This document shows positions 33,521-46,869 of a DNA stretch of 64,000 nucleotides, one piece after another; the first letter of the stretch is position 1, and each line of letters starts with the position of its first letter. The notes below the pieces were generated by a model, which saw only the letters and a program-made list of their open reading frames with translations, was not told the DNA's origin and ran no database searches. The stretch covers positions 35,526,001-35,590,000 of the forward strand of contig OZ038526.1 of assembly GCA_964036665.1 (NCBI GenBank), read 5' to 3'. The translations under genes were made by a program, and so were the position numbers. This DNA comes from Gordius sp. MW1 (taxonomy: Eukaryota; Nematomorpha; Gordioida; Gordea; Gordiidae).

Positions 33521-36500
33521 TTGTGCAAGTTGATTGTTGTTGACTTTAGCTTCAGTTATGGCCAGCAAGGCGGGATTACTTATTTCTGTAGCTATCCAGT
33601 ATCTGTGTATGAAAGCGTAACAGGCTCCAGAATAGAATTGTCCTATTTGAAAATGCCATTATAAATATATATTAAAGGATCTTAAAAAACCATTTACGTA
33701 AAGTTTTTGCCTTACTTAATCTCTTTTGCATCGACAATTTAACTCTAATTTACAAACTATCTCACCACAAGTGGCAGGCATTTAAAACAACTGCCAAAAA
33801 GGTTAAAATTACATATCTTCCTATTTTAGTTAACCTTAAAAGATTTTGCAAAATAGTTTTTCTATTACTAACAACTTATTTTGTAACAAGTATTATATTT
33901 TCCCTAAGAAAAATAATTTTTGAAATAAAAGTTTAAAATTAGAAGGGAAACGATGGAAACAGTTGCACTCTATAGCCAATTCAAAATTAATCCAAACATC
34001 CCCCCCCACCTTCAAAATAAATAAACATATCTATGAAACCTTAATAGTTGCTAAAACTAAATAAATTCATTGTTTTCTTCCTAATTTTAAACGGAACTCT
34101 AGGACATTTATAAACTTTGAAAATAAGACCAGTGCTAGAATTAATGAGAAACACTATTAACATTTTTTCAAAATTTGCATCACTCACCAATTTTTTACAT
34201 ATAAAAACTAGATTTATTTTCTATGAAAAAATAAAAAAAAAATTTAACCGATTTCATTCGTGGGTAATTTCACATATTTTTTGCCCTCTAGCACGAAGCA
34301 TTCCATAACTTCTAAATCTTCATTCCAGCCTTGAACCAAAGGTGAAGCCTGTTGTGCATCAAATGGTGGCTGACGGGGTTTAAACAGCGCGCTAATATCC
34401 ATTTTATTGATCACCCGAATAAACGGATTTAAGGGAAGACATTGCAACAAACATTTGGCTTACAACATCCGTCGACCTATTCATTCAGATCAATATGACA
34501 ATCATACATAGAATGTCAGACCTCCAAGTTAACATTAACAAAATGCTATGAATCGTATGTCAAATCTTTATCCGGCAATGATAACAAACAAAAATCTGAA
34601 GATGCGTTGTAAAAAATTCCTCCAGTTAATGTTAACAAGGAAGTGGGATCTAGCAAATCAGGCCCGAAGGAAGGGGGCCTGAAGTGCAACGGCAGTTGGC
34701 TTCACGAGACTTTTCATTAAATTCAATTATTAGGACTGAGATTCAATGTTGACAATAATGCAAGATAGGAAACTATGGATAGATTAAGAACCAACTATCT
34801 TGTCTTTCATTTACAAGGGTGCGTGCATCTTATTAATATTAAACGCTCACCTAAAATGTTCCTTTTTATTCTCATGGAGTTGGGTATTACATATTAACAT
34901 GCCATATTTACACTGCATATTAACCAAATTTGTTACAGGAACATTACACACGTTAGCAATAACGTGGCCTTATGCGCCATTTGGCGTAAGAGGGGGCTCA
35001 ACCTTAGATTGCACTTACTAAGCTCTTGGGCGTCTTCGAGGCAAAAATACATACATACATACATTGTGATCACAATGTCTCCTTTTTCTCAAAATTTTCT
35101 ACAATTTTTTAATTATCCAAAATTTAAAAAATATAAAAGTAATTTATGAATTTTTTTTAAAACAATATAAAATCATGGAAGGAAATGGCTATCATCAAAG
35201 GTAAACAAGCTTAATTTGCACATTTAAAAACCGGTGTTATATGGATCAAATGGCGTCGGAACGCATTTTTTGCGTACTCTTAGAAGGGCGTAAAACTACA
35301 AAGTATTCTGCCCTTTTGGCTTCCAATATTTTTATCCCTGTCGTTGCCTCGTGCTCCGGTTCCTTTGGCAAACAGGCAATGGGGTTTTTTAAAGAAATCG
35401 GAAAACGCTCACCGAAATCTAAAATTTCTGCGTCCTTTTTACTCAGGCACCAACTAGGGATTCTTGTTGTTCGATACAACTTTAAATTCTTTGCCGACTC
35501 ATGGCCCATTTTAGAAGATAATGATATAGATCTTTGTATTTAACTAATATGTTTTTATTTTTGTATTTCGCTTAATTATGTAACCTTGTTTTGCGAAAAT
35601 AAACTTTTTAACCATTAAAAAAAATTAATTGCTATAAAAACGTATGCTTCTGAGGCCTTTTTAGATTTGGCATATAGCCTAGCTAATGACCGCTGGTTGG
35701 CTTTTTTTCTGACCTCGCCTGAGCCCAAATTCCATTTTTATATTTGTTCCCCGACTGATGATTACCTTTATATATATAAATTTCTTGTGACAACTTGTCT
35801 AGCTTGTTGCATTATAACCATAGACTAATAGACTGCTCATCTTTTATATATTCACGCATCAAAAGTGTTGCCAAAAACGACCGCCATTTTAATAAGTGAA
35901 GTAGAGTTTGTATAGCGATGGATTGCATTGGACAATAATCATTGATCTTATAACATGAAACAACCCATTTTAATCATTCAAGCGATTTTAAAAATTTATC
36001 AAACCATATAAATTGGCCAAAATTCATGTTTCACTTATTAAAATGGCTGCCAAAGTGGGGTACACTTTTTAAAAGGGAATGAGCAGTCGTCTATGAATAT
36101 AACGACCATTATTTAAATTGCATAGCAAATGTGCTACGTTTATATGGAGTATGTATGGATGAGTCTTGTAACTACAGTACCCCAGAACTAGAAAACTGCG
36201 AAGTCACCTTTTTTCAACCCGAACTCGACCCGAAAGCATTTTTCAACCGGAACCCTACCCGATATCGGGCCCGGGGCCCATGTAGGTCTCTACCCAGAAT
36301 TAGGTTCCAGGCTAATATAACATTTATTCATTTAATTTCGCCCTCAAATAAACGACATTATGGTAAAAGCAGGCAAAATTATTTTTTAAATAACGTAAGG
36401 GGGTACCCTTTTTGTTAAGTGCCTTGGTGGATTTCGTATGATCTACGGCTAAAACATCATCCCAGCCCGTGAAATAACATTTAAAGATTTGACTTTCGGT

Positions 36501-38360
36501 ACCTTCTGTCATTTGATTAACCACGCTATATTTAGGCCTTTGAGTGATGCAAAAAAACGTTCACATTAATAAATCACACATCATAAATATATAATATAAA
36601 TATTCAATAGAATTATTTTAGCTATATGCATGGGCTTAGCCAAGGGGGGGGCCCCTCCTCTAAATCAAAAAATTTGTTGAAATTTATTGAAGTTATGGCT
36701 AAAATTTCGAAAAATGATAATATTTTCCCTCCCTATATAATTATTGCCTCCTTCTAATTCTAATCCTAACTACGCCCATGGCTATATGTCAGAAATATCT
36801 ATGATAATTCAACCCAAACTATAAGGCTATAAATAGAACTCTTAACCTTAAAAAGATATTACTAATCTAAGTTTTCAACGGAAATCCATAACTAAACAAA
36901 AAACAAGTTTAAAAACATCCAAGTCAAGTAAAACAAATTAAATCATTTCAACAACACATTAAAAAGTATAGAAAAATAAAATATATCAATATAAATCCTG
37001 AGACCCGCAAAAAATTTCTCAAATTTACTGCGTGCATAGCTGAACAAGCTTGCTTATCTAACTAAGAAAAACAATAAATAAATAAATGATTAAATAAATT
37101 AAATGCAATAAATAAATAAATAAATAAATGCAATAAATAAATAAATAAATAAATGCAATAAATAAATAAAAATAGATAAATAAATAAATGGAATAAATAA
37201 ATAAATACGGGTGCATCCTTTCCTATCCAATAAAATATGTTCCAGCTCAGGCTTGGGATATCGGGGTTGGGGTAATATGTTTGTAAAACTATATAGCAAT
37301 CCCCATCATAAAATTTGCCAACCAAAGCTTTAATATAATAAAAAAATTTAAAATTAAAAAAAGTTATGATTTTAAAAATAATTTAAAAAATACTAATGTT
37401 TTGATATTATACCATCTTCTAGGCGATTGGGTAAGAAATTTTCAATTTCCCAGCAAACAATACCTAAAAGCATACGAAAATTTAACTTTATACGTAAAAA
37501 ATAATTTAAAAATTAAAATACAAAAGATATTTGTTCAATATACCAGGATAAGTTCCGACGGAAGGTTCAAAAAAATCGCTGTAATCTATATTGTTACTTT
37601 TCTCAATTTCGGATACATTCTTGTAACTGTAATATATTAAAACTAAAAAAAAATTAATAAATATATTAAAACTATTTTAATTAACTTAAACTATTAAACT
37701 TACTAAAACTAAATAGATATTAATGTACCTCTTTTCATATAAAAATAACGAAGTAACTTTAATATTTATTAAAGGGAGAAAATGTTTATTTTAACAACTA
37801 ACAAAAGAACATTGATTATGAGGGTAAAAATCTTCTAAAACACCTAAATGATTTAATTTTGTAATAAAAATAACTTAGGGCAATATAATATGTATGATTA
37901 AACCTGATAACTGATATCGAATCTTTATGCTCTTGGTCGCGATTGAATAATTCTTCACAAGTTGTATTTCTCTTATTCTTGGCATTATCATTCATACCCT
38001 AGCATAAAATTGCAATTTAAACAATTGAATAAAGCAGAAGAAATAAAGCAAAAAAATATATATTCGTAATTTTAAAAAAATAATTAAATTTTACATTCAA
38101 AAACATGCTAACAAAAGAAATCCAAAAATTATAATCTTTACGGCGAAATACATATTAAAGTTTTTTAGTTAATCTAAATGGCCTTTTAAACTTCGATATT
38201 TTCTAGGAATAAAATATTTAAATAATATTTTGCGCAATTTGTACAAAAAATCTTACTTGTAAAACGAGACGTTCGGCCTCAACCTCTAAATTTTTGTGTC
38301 GGGCTGGGGCACTATTACTCGCCGAGGAAGTCTTTTTCAGGGACATTATGGGCAATGCTT
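33521..38360 (-). CDS. FLII: Flightless-I-like gelsolin-family gene, reduced or broken
   Basis: Actin-binding protein of the gelsolin superfamily. Exons: 38257-38360, 37904-37998, 37544-37626, 37413-37463, 37209-37327, 36407-36537, 34249-34458, 33521-33642. The linker AERLVLQ|GMNDNAKNKRN and DYSDFFEPSVG|TYPG|IVCWEIENFLPN lead into gelsolin module 1 (GKFYDGDCYIVLQTYYPNPD, WNIFYWIG). TEGTESQIFKCYFTGWDDVL, KPRQPP, GWNEDLEVMECFVLEGKKY and GQFYSGACYAFIHRYW match the linker and start of module 4 of flightless-I. Phase fits at all joins except 37209 to 36537, where modules 2-3 (about 270 residues) should be. Modules 5-6 and the N-terminal leucine-rich repeats were not found. An in-frame ATG at 38346 (MSLKKTSS) could be a start. 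It may be a degenerate copy or a shortened gene. Confidence 0.85.
35241..35543 (+). pseudogene. RLE retrotransposon C-terminal relic
   Basis: Plus-strand frame reading GRKTTKYSALLASNIFIPVV, then GFFKEIGKRSP and FLLRHQLGILVVRYN. The K-x-x-KY, FxPV and ELGRR-like landmarks follow the tail of the 2.4-5.1 kb element (SAKYAEF, FCPIV, ELGRRIA), but it is a different copy. It lies in the flightless-I intron on the opposite strand. Confidence 0.6.
35672..35765. repeat. Dispersed repeat, partner at 54.51 kb
   Basis: CTAGCTAATGACCGC, TGGTTGGCTT, ACCTCGCC and GAGCCCAA recur in the same order at 54509-54590. Confidence 0.7.
35819..36095. mobile_element. Family B element with 8-bp duplication
   Basis: CATAGACTAATAGACTGCTC at left, GAGCAGTCGTCTATG at right. 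Flanks ATTATAAC (35811-35818) and AATATAAC (36096-36103) match at 7 of 8. Confidence 0.88.
36110..36310. repeat. Repeat with ACCCGA words
   Basis: AAATTGCATAGCAAAT plus GCTACGTTTATA resembles 1038-1065; then AACTGCGAAGTCA and CAACCCGAACTCGACCCGAA resemble 54290-54390. Confidence 0.55.
36629..36780. mobile_element. Family C element with perfect 8-bp duplication
   Basis: CATGGGCTTAGCCAAGG at left, TAACTACGCCCATG at right. Flanked by GCTATATG (36621-36628 and 36781-36788). This copy shows that family C also makes 8-bp duplications. It lies in the flightless-I gap. Confidence 0.92.
37075..37206. repeat. (AAAT)n microsatellite
   Basis: ATAAATAAATAAATGCA units; abuts the splice donor at 37208 of the flightless-I module 1 exon. 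Confidence 0.9.
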
Positions 38361-38439
38361 CTAGGTATAACAAATCAACAACATTTTCGCAAATTCATGA
38401 AAAACAATTTAAATTTTAAAATTATCTCCAAAAAACAAA

Positions 38440-38690
38440 TTAAAAATCCACTTTACCATGACCGTGGTTAAGAATTGTTGAAGCGCTTTGTTGGGGCGTC
38501 GGTAATGTATAGTCCCAAGCCAAACAAAATCCATTACTCAATGTGATAGAATTTGACCATCGGGCGTGGGCGTAGCCAGTGGAATTAGAGAGGGGGGGGG
38601 GGGTAAAAATGATTTAGGGGGGGGGGGGGGGGTCAGCCGCTCCTCCCTGCGCCCATGCCATCGGGTCTTTATAGAGGCACATGTGCGTAG
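38440..38690 (-). pseudogene. RLE endonuclease relic interrupted by a family C element
   Basis: Minus strand reads RPDGQILSH in one frame and NGFCLAWDYTLPT in the next, the RPD and WDYT motifs of the RLE endonuclease (compare KRPDGQTLIPW and CLAWDYTCPD at 4.9 kb). A family C copy with a perfect 8-bp duplication is inserted in the RPD motif. Confidence 0.7.
38565..38657. mobile_element. Family C element with perfect 8-bp duplication
   Basis: Flanks CCATCGGG at 38557-38564 and 38658-38665. Starts CGTGGGCGTAGCCAG, ends TGCGCCCATG, with long G runs inside. A short copy of 93 bp. Confidence 0.9.
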
Positions 38691-38820
38691 CCAGGGTTGT
38701 GAGGTAAATGATTTAGATAGAGGCATAATAATGATTTTGATATTTTGACTCCAGTTTTACACAATATTTTTTTAAATTAAGAAGGAGGGGGAGACCGCCT
38801 CATCCTGGCTACACCCTCGT
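38685..38820. repeat. Family C element, diverged
   Basis: TGCGTAGCCAGGGTTG at left and CTGGCTACACCCTCG at right, 28 bp from the preceding copy. Confidence 0.7.
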
Positions 38821-40084
38821 CTTATATTTAACCTTTTGTATATGATCAACTCAAATTATAAATGTCCTTATAAATTTTATAATGTACTATTTCCTTCATA
38901 TTAATTGCTAAGTTTAAGTTCATTTTTAAGGAGTACCTAGTTCAATTCCAAACTGAACGAATTAATTCCAATTCAAAATAATTTTATAAGGGCACACTAG
39001 CTCATTTTAAACTTGCTTTTAACAACTCTCTGTGTGAATTAAGTTTTTAAAATTGTTCTTTTTCTAATATTATTTAACAAAGTATTAATTTCGTTTACCT
39101 TTCTGTTCGCTTAAAGTTATGAAATGAAAACAAAACACATGGATTGGGTTAAAAGTTTTTATATGCTAAAACCTGATCTTCAACCCATTTTATTTTAATA
39201 GCTCAATCTAGACCAAAAATTTATAAAACATTGACCTTAAAGATAAATTTTATATTGTTCCAAAAATAAGGGAGACCCACATTTTGTATATATTGCTAAA
39301 GTTAAATTTTAGTATGGTTGGAAGGCGAGAAAATTTACATTACGAAACAAGGGCTTTTTGAGTTCCTTCTCACTATGGGTCAAAGAATTATTTATAAAAT
39401 CAATTAACCCAACCATATTTTAAATATAGCTCTACAAATCAAAACCCCTCCTCACTATTAATGATCATTTTTTAGTCAAAATTGTTGAATTTTATTATTC
39501 TTTTTTTAATATATACGAATAAAAACATCAAAAAAAATATATCTAAATAACTGAAAGAGCTGCTTTATTTTAAATCGAAAAATTTACAATTTTTAATTAA
39601 AAAGAGATCTTATATAATAATTAGTTATAAGTTATAGCAAGATACATTTGATACTTTGCTATTAATAAATTAAGGTTGTTCATGTTTTAGAGCAGCTAGT
39701 AGCTATCAATTTCACTCATAAATATTAACTATATAATTTATTTAAAAGATACGATTGAAAAAAGATGTATAACATGGCCTGGGCTTAGATTATAATTGAA
39801 AAACGTAATACCTCCTCGAATCACACTCAAATTGTGCAAAAATTTCGAGCTCGGGTCGAGCTAGGCCAAATAAAAAACAAAAACTACTATTAAATAAAAT
39901 ATTGCAAAATAATTTATTCGATCGAATTTATAATATCTTGAGACTCAATAATTCTCTTGGTATGCTTTTTGTTATCTTTTCTCTTTTCAACGACTTCTAC
40001 TTTAACATTAGCTTTTTTCGAGGTTTCGCTTATTTTATTGTATTTCGTCGCCGAACTTGATTCCGTATAATTTTCATCTTCAAT
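38821..40084. other. No gene seen
   Basis: AT-rich DNA between the TSSK stop codon and the flightless-I region; no leucine-rich repeat exon recognised. Confidence 0.5.
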
Positions 40085-41915
<1,831 letters not shown>

Positions 41916-43214
41916 CTTTGTATTTTTATGTATTGTAATAAATCTCCGTCACCCGCCAAACAACATATATCTTTAAAATGAAAATGAAGAGTTTTCAAAG
42001 TAAGGAGCATTAAGCCTAAATCACATATAAGTCGCGTAATCGACATGGGAGTAGCCAAGAAGAGGGGGGGTGGCAGGGAGGGGTGGCTGCCCCCTCTAAA
42101 TCTAAAAATTTGTTAAAATTTATTAAAATGATGGCTAAAATTTCAAAAAATGATCATTTTATTCCTTCCTTATTATTGCCCCCCTCTAATTTCAATGCTA
42201 GCTACGCCCATGGCTATTATATTACTCCCAAATTATAACCTATGCTCTATATATCAACATTGAAAAATTTATGTATCTTTGTATAGGAGAAAATGATTTG
42301 TTGTATTGTAGCTACGTAAATCTCTGTTCAAGCAAAATATATCGCATATTGATATAACATTGCAATACATCTCTAAACTCTTACGATATAATTATAGTAT
42401 TAAATATATACAGTGAATTAGTTAAAATTATATTAAGTACCTAAACTATATATCTTGCTCTGGTTTTTTATTAATTATATATATATATGGCGATCTAAGC
42501 TCCTGAGCCGCTATGAAATTTTATTTAAGTTTATCAATCATTCTCTAAGGGGGGGGGGCTTTTTATAAGTTTATATGCATTATTTGCGAAAAAAGACTAA
42601 TCGTTCAGTTAAACTGCAAATTCACAAGCATTTAGGCAGACAAGAATGATATAAAAGCACATGTCCGATAAATCTTAGTGAGCAAGAGAGATGAGAGACG
42701 TTAAAGGATCACGGGACACAAACACCAGCGCAAAGAATTATTTTAGATTATAAACTTTTTACTAAACAACTACCACATAAACCCTTACACTATTATATTT
42801 TAATTGTTTTGCCGTTAAATTAGTAGTTTAAGCTTTAGCTAATTACTAATGGGGGGGGGGGGCGCTAGAGTACATCTACATATATAGAATATATTTAAAA
42901 ACCTGGCAAATTGTTCGTTCTATGCGCAGGAATCTTTTCTCCTTTAATCATCCGAATTCAAAACATCTCCATTATTCCACACGTACTCTGTGTAGTGGTG
43001 TGTATCAATTTGTTTATATTGTTCATCATATTTGCTGCATTTAGATTTAGGTAATGAACTTTTAATTGAAACTGAAAGATAATGTGTATAAACATTATAA
43101 TAATAACAATTGACGTCGAAACATAAAGTATAATCAATGACGTAACTGAGTGGAAACTAATGAATTGAATTATAAGCATTATATAAGAAGGTAGTATTTA
43201 TTAAACTAAGTTGT
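41916..43214. other. No kinase N-lobe or other gene recognised
   Basis: Contains one family C element (42043-42213), two isolated G runs (42548, 42850) and AT-rich DNA. The kinase N-lobe exons should be on this side but none is recognised. Confidence 0.5.
42043..42213. repeat. Family C element
   Basis: CATGGGAGTAGCCAAGAAGA at left, CTAGCTACGCCCATG at right, full core. Confidence 0.88.
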
Positions 43215-44005
43215 CAGAGCTGTTAATCGCACCAAAAAAACCGGTGCGGCACTCGCACCCGCACTTTGAGAAAATTCGGTGTGCGCACTCGCACCCGCAC
43301 CAATTTTAACAGAGGTGCGCGCACTCGCACCGCAAACCCGGTGCGCGCACTCGCACCCATAATTCTTTACACTCTATCTAAATTCTAAATATATTACAAA
43401 AAATATATTTTATAACAAAATTATTATGTGATTAAACTTACGATAGCGATGAGAAGTTTAAAAGTGTTGGAAATGAAATATCAAGATAGTAACGGCGGGT
43501 AAAAGTTTTCCAAAAAACACTGAATAGAAATATTACAATATTGTTAATTATTTATCCTAATTACCTGTCTGTTTTTGTTTTTCTAATTATACTTCAACTT
43601 CTATTGCAATATTAATTATGATACACCAAAACGTTTTAAGCAATAATTGATAAAGTAAATAGGGGAATAATATAAAATATGGCGGATATATTAATTAATT
43701 ATATTGTCTATCGATGTTAATTAAATTTCCCGCCTTGTTATCTCCTCCACCAGGAACATAAATCTATCTTTGATGTTGTTTAACTACAATGTTAATTTGT
43801 GAGATATGCTATGCGATATGTAAGATAATGTCAAATATATTAATTGTAAAATTCTAAATGTGCGCAAAATAGGAGCGCAATTTCGCACGCGCATCGAGTG
43901 AATAAGGTGCGCGCACCCGCACTCGCTCTTGGTTTTAAAAAAGTGCGCGCAAGCACGTCGCACCGCAAAACCGGTGCGCACACCTGGTGCGCGCACCCAG
44001 CTCTG
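43215..44005. mobile_element. hAT-like element with GTGCGCGCAC words
   Basis: Terminal inverted repeat CAGAGCTG ... with GGTGCGCGCAC words at both ends (43237-43360 and 43860-44000). About 790 bp, AT-rich middle with no transposase. CAGAGCTG-type tips are common in hAT non-autonomous elements. Target duplication unclear. Confidence 0.75.
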
Positions 44006-44008
44006 ATT

Positions 44009-44314
44009 GTGATATAAAATGGCGAAAGTAAAATTGCACATTGAATTAAAGTTAATTGTAGGATAAGCCATAATATACATATATTCATGTAATAACTCTT
44101 GGCATGTCTCAATAAAATGGTAAATTGGCGGTGATCGCTCACTGAGAAAGTTGTGATATAAAATGGCGAAAGTAAAATTGCTCATTGAATTAAAGTTAAT
44201 TGTAGGATAAACCATAATATACATATATAGCAATTAATTATTACATATATTTATGTAAAACTCTTGGCGTGTCTCAATAAGATGGTAAATTGGCGGTGAT
44301 CGTTCACTGAGAAA
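44009..44314. repeat. Tandem duplication of about 144-160 bp
   Basis: Two copies begin GTGATATAAAATGGCGAAAG at 44009 and 44153 and end GGCGGTGATCGYTCACTGAG. The second has an insertion near 44225-44250. Confidence 0.9.
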
Positions 44315-44419
44315 TTGATTATCTACCTTTGTAGAGAATTGCACGGGTGACCCGAGACCCGACCCTTCCTCCAGACCCTGCACAGCTAGCACGTTGGTTC
44401 CAAAAGGATTGAGCAAAGG

Positions 44420-45100
44420 CCAAAGACAATGTAATTTTGTTCACCAACCCTGGCTAAGCACAGCAAAAGGGTAAAAGAATGCGTGGTGGTGAAGTGGACA
44501 TCGATGAATTAATAAACATCGCATACGTAGTATGTACTCCAATGTACTCTGTTACCCCAGACATATAGGGAGGACTTTTAATGAGGGGAGGGAGGTTCAG
44601 ATAAACATGGATAAATTTTAAAATTATAGCGGAAAAAATAAAATTATGATCCTATAGACCAATAATAGGTGTATAAGATTCTATAAATATTATTTTAAAT
44701 ATAAATTTTCAATGGCGCGGGAATATGGCCTCTTAAAAAAGCCGTTTTTTGCACTTTTAGCCTCAATCACAAAATCCGGACAACTAGAAGAAAAACGAAA
44801 AGCATATTAAGGTTCAGCGCAAAATTCTCAATCATAATTAGTTGTCAGATCGCGGGATACAATCACAGAGTCATTATTTGTAGATCCGTGTAATTATGCA
44901 TTTATCACCGAAATAAATTTCAATGGGTGTCAAGATGTTCTGACACAATGAAAACGGCGTAATTGACATTTATGGAAATTAGAAGGCTTACCTTAGAAGT
45001 TCAAGGATGTGTATACATCGTGTCTCTTATCGTTATACTTCCTTTCTTATTATATTTTACAATTTCCAAGCATAATCATCTTCACCCTCTTTAAACCCCA
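44420..45100. other. No gene recognised
   Basis: Mixed-composition DNA without an exon I can defend on either strand. Confidence 0.45.
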
Positions 45101-45260
45101 TAGGCGTAGTCGGGGGGGGGGCAGGGTAAATAGCGAATAAAAAAATTTTTCAGTGCAAAAAGCCTTAAAAATTAAAAAAAATTATGTTTTGCCCCCCCCC
45201 TAATTGAACTTTTGAACGTTTCGCCCGCTCCCCTTAATCCAAAACCTGGCCAGGCACATG
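45101..45260. repeat. Family C element, diverged
   Basis: TAGGCGTAGTCGGGGGGGGG at left, CAAAACCTGGCCAGGCACATG at right, C run in the middle. Confidence 0.6.
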
Positions 45261-45689
45261 TTAAACCTTCTAATAATAATAATTATAAGCAACTAAAAAC
45301 AAATTACTAAAGCTTTATCTTTTTATTATCATTAAAACAAATGATAGAATATGATCATTTAGAATACATAATATTAATAAATCATTAAAATAATTAGGAA
45401 ATCAGTACATGTGACAAAAGGTTTATGTAAGGGGTCGATTGCAGATGTTATATCCTATATAAAAGCAATACATAAGTTAATAAGTTTCTGGAATAGGTCG
45501 ATTACAAATGTTAGATATTCTTTCTGTGTCCACCAGCTCTGTAAGGCCATTGACAATTGCATTGCTGACAATGGTATGGATTATCCAAATTAGGCATACT
45601 TTTAGTCGAGAATTCGTTTGTTGGAGCGGAATATTTATTTTGCAACATATTACTGTAACCTTCATCCGCTCCAATTTTATTACTGCGTG

Positions 45690-45880
45690 TTTAAACCTAG
45701 GTCAGGTTTTCCCGACGTTCAACCTGAGATCGGTTTTAGGTTCAGGTTTTCAAAAACCTGATAAGGTTTTTTGAAGATCCGAACCTTAACCTGAGGTTGA
45801 TCCCGAAAATCAACCTGAAAAAGCTTCAGCTCAATTTTATCCCCAACCTGAAACCCCAGGTTGACCTCAGGTTAACCTAA
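45690..45880. repeat. AACCTGA/TCAGGTT word-iterated repeat
   Basis: The word CAGGTT or its complement AACCTG occurs about ten times in both orientations, around AAAAACCTGATAAGGTTTTT. Confidence 0.8.
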
Positions 45881-46186
45881 AAAAATGTCTTTTATGCGAT
45901 AAATTTAAGAATAAATTTTATATTTTACTTTAACTATTTTCGTTTTTCAAGATGCATTAGACTTTTTAAGTATTTACAATTATGAATGAATAAAAAATAT
46001 TTTTTTGTTATCATTTAAAAAAAAATTAAGATTTTTTTTAATATAGAAATGATTTAAACATTTAACATGTATATATGTGAAAGGTTCCATCTATGTATTA
46101 ATAAATTTTCATAAAGGGTTGGGATGCATTGCATTGCATGCATATACTATGCTATGCGGGATAGCAGTGTTAGTCTTAGTAGTATA

Positions 46187-46215
46187 TGTTGTGTGTGTGT
46201 GTGTGTGTGTGTGAT
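46187..46215. repeat. (GT)n microsatellite
   Basis: About 12 uninterrupted GT units. Confidence 0.95.
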
Positions 46216-46261
46216 AAAATTATGGGGCTGTGTGGGGTGTGTGTTATATGCGTATTCTGCA

Positions 46262-46440
46262 AACCTTACCCCGACCCGACCCGAAAGCATTTTTAAAATT
46301 TTAACCCGAACCCGACCCGAAAGCGTTTTTAAAATTTCAACCCAAACCCGACCCGAAAGCGTTTTTAAAATTTCAACCTGAACCCGACCCGACCCGAAAG
46401 CGTTTTTAAAATTTCAACCCGACCCAAAAGCATTACTATT
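46262..46440. repeat. Tandem array, about 41-bp unit, ACCCGACCCGAAAGC
   Basis: Four to five units of AACCCGACCCGAAAGCGTTT then TTAAAATTTC. Single relatives lie near 36.2 and 54.3 kb. Confidence 0.88.
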
Positions 46441-46754
46441 TATTTGTGTTATGAATAATAAAAAGTATCCACTCGTGCCTTTTGGATTTCTAAAATAATA
46501 TAATAAACATCGGTAAATTTTTTAGATAAGAACTGATCACGACTATATCAAAGGACTAAACTCTTGTCTTAAATTATTATTCTTGGCTTACTTATTTTTG
46601 TCATAGGGTGGCTGCTAGTTCTCATATGTAAATGACATGATTATGAAGGTTTTTTAATAAAAACATGATTCCCCATTTTATTTATAAAATCTTTCATTTA
46701 TACAAGAATTTAATAAAACGAGTGGAAAAAGTAGATAGTATGGAAAAGGTTTTA

Positions 46755-46865
46755 AAAATCAAGACATGTCGAGATATCTCGCCGAGACGAGATCGAGATT
46801 TTCATAATAGCACCCGAGACGAGACTAGATTTTGCTTTAGAAGTCAAGACATATTGCAACACTAC
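46755..46865. repeat. CGAGA-word repeat
   Basis: GTCGAGATATCTCGCCGAG, ACGAGATCGAGATT and CCCGAGACGAGACT words; ends with TTGCAACACTACT. Confidence 0.65.
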
Positions 46866-46869
46866 TAAT

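Noticed and set aside
34800..35150. Two plus-strand frames of 61-73 codons
   Set aside because: No similarity, no splice context, and composition typical of intron DNA.
37062..37325. 87-codon minus-strand frame continuing past the flightless-I module 1 exon
   Set aside because: The first 39 or so codons are the real exon; the rest (FIYLFIYL) is translated AAAT microsatellite after the splice donor.
43784..44416. Minus-strand frames of 60-149 codons with repeated IYHFIET segments
   Set aside because: They read through the GTGCGCGCAC element and the tandem duplication; repeated peptide text comes from the DNA duplication.
45411..45774. Overlapping frames on both strands of 60-88 codons
   Set aside because: No recognisable motif or splice context on either strand; they run into the AACCTGA repeat.
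46124..46381. 85-codon plus-strand frame
   Set aside because: Built from the GT microsatellite and the 41-bp ACCCGA array.
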